A DNA stretch of 64,000 nt from Eudorina sp. 2006-703-Eu-15 (taxonomy: Eukaryota > Chlorophyta > Chlorophyceae > Chlamydomonadales > Volvocaceae), in contig BDSI01000038.1 in NCBI GenBank assembly GCA_003117195.1, forward strand, positions 496,001-560,000, written 5' to 3'. This document shows, piece by piece, positions 60,076 to 64,000 of the stretch (position 1 is its first letter; each line of letters opens with the position of its first letter). The translations under genes were made by a program, and so were the position numbers. Below the pieces are notes generated by a model that saw nothing but the letters and a program-made list of their open reading frames with translations, was not told the DNA's origin and searched no databases.

Positions 60076-63000
60076 GGTTGGACAGGGTGGGTGGGTTGGA
60101 CAGGGTGGGTGGGTGGTTGGACAGGGTGGGTGGGTGGGGGGGGGGGGTGGGCAGGGTGGTTGAGTGGTTGGACAGGGTGGGTGGGTGGTTGGACAGGGTG
60201 GGTGGGTGGGTGGGCAGGGTGGGTGGGCAGGGTGGTTGAGTGGTTGGACAGGGTGGGTGGGGGAGAAGAGGTTGCTTGACGAGTTGTCCCATTTGGGTCC
60301 CGCTCTCTGATGTCATCTCCGATTGTTTAACCCGAACGCGTTTCGCTGCGTGAATCTGTTGATGTCCTGAATGCCTGCGGTCCCAATACTTACAAGTGTT
60401 GTGTATTGGCGCTTTGGAGGACGTTGAGGGTCTCCGCGGCCCTCTCTGCCCCTGCACCGGGGTGCACCGGGGGGCTGGCTACTCGGTGGCCCACCTGCCG
60501 ATTGGCCGCTTCTACATGGCCACGCCATCGACCAATGAACCAACCGACCAACCAACCAACCGGATACACCCATCCAAAACAGGTGTACTTCAAGCTCAAC
60601 GCCATCAACAACTGCAAACAGCCGCTGCAGCAGATCGAGCTCAGCCGCCTGTTTGACAACGCCAAGCAAGCGCACAAGGTCACGTTGAGGTGAGGGCCGG
60701 GGGGGCCGGGGGGGTGGCGCTCAGCGGAGGGCAGGTGGGGCGACCCTGTGGGGGCGTCAGGAGGGCACTCGGAGGCGCCACGTGGACAACCGGCGGATCA
60801 CTCCAGGGGGAGACCCGCCTGGCAGCCGGGGAGGCGACGCAGGCGTTAGGTTCCGTAGGGGCGGACAACTGACCCCCGGTGGACCCCGTTGGGATGGATG
60901 CTGCATTGCTGCTGGTGGGGAACGGGCACCACAGATCCTGAAAACGGACGACCGAGGTGGCCCGGGGTACGGATGCTGCTGCTGCGGCCAGGAGGGGGAG
61001 GCTCAGGGCCACGGGGCGGTGCTCCAGGGGCACACGCCCGGTGGGGAGCTGAGGGTGGGCATGAGCCATTTGGGGTAGGGGGGAAGGCTGGTTGGGGGGA
61101 CCAGGGGCGGGGTCCAGAGCCGAAAACCGTGTCCCGGCCCCTGCCCCTGAATTGCGCCGCTCCAGGTACTACACCGGGCGGCTGGCGGCGTACGACGAGG
61201 ACTTCCAGAAGGCGGACGAGCATCTGACGTACGCGTTCGAGCACTGCGCGGCCTCCTCGCCCAGCAATATCCGGCGGGTGCTGCGGTACCTCATCCCGGT
61301 ACGGGGCGGGGCTTGGCGGGGCGGGGCGGGGCGGAACCTGGGTGGGGCGGGACGGCGGCCCTTGTTTCGCTGTGGCTCTTGTTGGCGCTCCGCGGCCCTG
61401 CCGGCATTCCATTCCCATGTCGTGTCGTGATGCGCCGAGCGAGCCCCTCGTTCCGCACAAGGACCCGGGGCACTGGGGCACTCGGTCCCCTCCGGCTCCC
61501 CACCCTTGGCCATTCATTTCCCACTCAACCGCCCGCGACGTGATCCAATCTGGTGCACCGGCGAAGGGGACTCCCGGTGGTAGTCACACAAGGAAGGCCC
61601 CCATTGGCCTTTTCACGGTGCCTCCCAGAGGCGACCTGCCCGCGGTGCCCGGCACGCACACTCTCACCGGGTGGTTGCCGTATCGTTGGTGTGTAAAAGA
61701 AAATTGAGCCGCGTATCGTTGGTGTGTATGTGTCGCCGGGCTGGGTGTGTCTGGGCTGTTTTCGCTGTCACCCCCCCACACCCACCCACCCCACCCGGCC
61801 CCCCCTCCCCGGGGCTGCAGGTCAAGATGCTGCTCGGGGTGCTGCCCAGTGAGACCCTCCTGCGGCAGTACGGCCTGCCTGAGTACGAGCCCATACGGAG
61901 AGCGGTGGCGGAAGGCAACCTGGGGCTGCTGCTGTCGACCCTCGAGACGCACCAGGTACGGGGGTACGGCAACGTGCGGGTTGGGCGCCCGGGGGTGGAG
62001 GCGGCGGTGGCGGTCATGCGGGGTTAGCGGCATCCCTTGGGGGGCCCCGGGACATCGGCCTGGGCCAGCAGGTGGCTCACTGACCGGTGGTGTGCTGGGC
62101 GGGTGGCGGAGCCGTTGGGTAGCGGCTGTTGAACGGTGGACGCCTTGGAAGTGGCCGTCCGTTGCCTTACCGCCTGATCCTGGTTGTCAGTGGTACCGGT
62201 ACTTACTCCCCCGCGTCGCCCCGTTCCCAACCCCGCCCCGCCCCAACCCCGTCCCGCCCCAACCCCGCCCCCGCCCCGCCCCGTTACCACTCAGGTCCGG
62301 TTCATCCAGAGCGGCACCTTCCTGCTGCTGGAGCGCCTGCAGCTGGTGGTGCTGCGCCGGCTGTTCAGAAAGGTGGCGCTGGTGCATGCCCAGGTGGGTC
62401 CGAGATCGGACTGGCATGGTCCAATCTCATTTAAGTAGGTGGGCGGACGGCACCGCCACGAGCAGCAGCAGCGGAAGCCCAGTAGGAAAGATGCATGTGT
62501 GTGTAAAAGAGAACTGAGCTGCGAGAAGCATGTGTGTGTGTGTGTGTAAAAAGTTTGGGTCCAGGGAAGGGTCGCCGCAGGGGCACCGGAGCACGATAGA
62601 ATTCCCGAGCTGCGGCTGCGTAGGTAGCATTGATGTATTGGACTTGCCGGTTGTGACAAAGCATTCCATGCGAGGAAAGCATCGCTTCCATTCGGGAGGC
62701 ACCAGGCATGGTGGGGTGGCGCTTATGGTACGCACACAAGGAGGCCGGCATTGCGCTCGTGACAGCAGCTTCGCGGCCTCGCGTTGTGGCGGTCACCGGT
62801 CACGCATGGTGGCGGGGGCGGGAGCACCCCTGCTGCGCGCTCTCGCACCCATCCCTTGCCTCCCCCCCCTGATCCTGGTACACCCGATTCTCCACCGGAC
62901 CTTTTCTCTGGCAGCAGCGCAGTTTGAATATGTCTGCCCATTTCCTATATCCCCCCCGCCCCGCCCCGCCCCGGCTGCGCAGATGAACCCGGCCAAGGCG

Positions 63001-63513
63001 CACCAGGTGCCGATGTCCCTCTTGGAGGCGGCGCTGCAGCTGCAGGTGTGTGCAGGACCCCGCCCAGCAACGTTGTCACGGCGGCGGCGGATGAAGGTCG
63101 GCGGTGTGGGTTTAGGTGTAGGTTCCACACGTTGCCCCTCGCCTGGGTCGTCCTCCTACAGCAGCACCGGGCATCCCTCCCGGGTGCCTCCGCGCCCCTC
63201 CCAGAAGCCCACCGTGCCCGCCGTGCGCTCGTTCGGCCCCGGTGTACCCCCCGCGGTGTGTCCCATCAAGAGCCCGGCGCTGCCCACCCACCCACCCATC
63301 CCCGCGTCCCCCCTCCACCGTGCTCTGCCTCTCGCGCCGCAGGGCATCGAGAAGGACCCCCTGGAGATGCAGTGCCTGCTGGCCAACCTCATCTTCCGCA
63401 AGTACATCAAGGGCTACCTGGCCTACAAGAGCCGTGTGGTGGTGCTGGCCAAGACGGACGCCTTCCCCGCGTTGTCCGCGGTGCAGCTGTCCGACCCGCT
63501 GGCCGCCACGTAG
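58201..63513 (+). CDS. PCID2: PCID2/THP1, PCI-domain subunit of the TREX-2 mRNA export complex
   Basis: Ten exons join in phase: 58201-58258, 58546-58747, 59256-59424, 59799-59909, 60583-60689, 61166-61298, 61821-61955, 62295-62393, 62983-63045 and 63343-63513, giving 415 aa, near the usual 400. The start MAQLSGFVHELANALKRRDG is the first exon. The TPR-like helices before the PCI domain carry the family hallmark RYYTGRLAAYDEDFQKADEH, LTYAFEHC and RRVLRYLIPVKMLLGVLPS. The PCI part has YEPIRRAVAEGNLGLLLSTL, VRFIQSGTFLLLERLQLVV, MQCLLANLIFRKYIKGYLAY and ends with FPALSAVQLSDP, each matching human PCID2 in order. With GANP/SAC3, DSS1 and centrin the protein binds nucleic acid at nuclear pores for transcription-coupled mRNA export. 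A close paralogue family is CSN12, but the length and the IKGYLAYKSRVVVL end favour PCID2/THP1. Confidence 0.92.
59910..60262 (+). repeat. G/T-rich minisatellite with a 49-G homopolymer in PCID2 intron 4
   Basis: Tandem ggttggacagggtgggtggg units fill the start of the intron. They are interrupted at 60026-60074 by an unbroken run of 49 G and again near 60136-60147 by a shorter G run. The run length may be unreliable because of assembly error. Confidence 0.9.
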
Positions 63514-64000
63514 CGGCCCTGCACGGGGGGGGGAGGGGCGCACCCTCCTGGCGGCCCCGCGACGATGTCACTCAGGGGCTGGGGCTGGAGGGCGACCGTC
63601 CGGCAGATCGGGGCGGGGGCGGTGCGTCGGGCGCCGCTGGGGGACTTGCGACTTGCATCGCGGCATTGATACGGCTGGGCGGTGGGCTTTGTCCGGCAGA
63701 GCGACATGGCAACATGCCGCGGTAGTTAATGGACGGTGCGCTGTGGCCATCTTCAAGTTGTCTGAGAGCCGGCTGGCGGCGGATGCGCGCTTGCCGTGTC
63801 AGATGCTGTCGTGTTGGGGGTCGGGGTCGGGGTGTGTGTGTCGCGGACAGGGGAGCGCGGTGTCCTTGACGGCGGGCGGACGGGTCGGAGGTCGGTTGGG
63901 GGGCATCGGACGCGGCAGGGATACGGTTAGCGGGCGCAGCCAGTGGCGCGAGGGTGCGTGCGCGGTGGAAGTGCGCCAGGCCGGGTTGTCTGAGCCGGCG
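63514..64000 (+). other. PCID2 3' flank, no gene seen
   Basis: Sequence after the PCID2 stop codon. It should contain the 3' UTR. I see no TGTAA-type polyadenylation signal in this part, so the transcript may end outside the window. No ORF is supportable. Confidence 0.4.

Noticed and set aside
59807..60279. Gly/Trp-rich plus-strand ORFs
   Set aside because: They translate the GGGTGG minisatellite and G run inside PCID2 intron 4.

Overview
The window is nuclear DNA of a green alga, most probably a volvocine chlorophyte (Chlamydomonas/Gonium/Volvox lineage). Evidence: GC-rich sequence, many short introns with GT(G/A)AG-type donors and C-rich acceptors, exons crowded with Ala/Gly/Ser/Pro/Gln homopolymers, abundant simple repeats in introns, and chloroplast genes carrying transit peptides (a chlorophyll-binding LHC protein and a lumenal Deg protease). 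It is not bacterial: no gene is a simple uninterrupted ORF. I rebuilt the gene models by hand by joining exons at GT...AG sites and checking that the reading phase carries across every junction. No alignment program was run.

Layout. (1) <1-4205, minus: large coiled-coil protein, 3' end outside the window. (2) 4734-9863, plus: LHC-family chlorophyll-binding protein with an extra N-terminal membrane domain (LHCB7/CP26-like). (3) 12289-21507, plus: NRT2/NNP-family major facilitator transporter of about 1846 aa, swollen by two huge low-complexity segments; one intron carries an intact hAT-type MITE with target-site duplication. (4) 25888-32503, minus: about 1985-aa low-complexity repeat protein of unknown function. 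(5) 34936-38669, minus: DEG5-type PDZ-less thylakoid-lumen protease. (6) about 39300-47646, plus: Golgi-type membrane protein joining an O-fucosyltransferase-like domain to a DxD glycosyltransferase. (7) 51027-54026, minus: KH-domain protein. (8) 54993-57762, minus: PITHD1 homologue. (9) 58201-63513, plus: PCID2/THP1, the PCI subunit of the TREX-2 mRNA export complex.

Three pairs start head to head over short intervals (genes 1/2, 5/6, 8/9) and may share promoter regions. No operon-like functional cluster is apparent. Two genes serve the thylakoid (2 and 5) and two are linked to RNA (7 and 9), but neighbours look unrelated otherwise.

Repeats dominate the rest. Besides micro- and minisatellites, at least four short dispersed sequence families recur on both strands in introns and intergenic DNA. 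The strongest items for follow-up are the divergent NRT2-like transporter (changed nitrate-signature residues plus giant insertions), the fused glycosyltransferase, the hAT MITE and the dispersed families.
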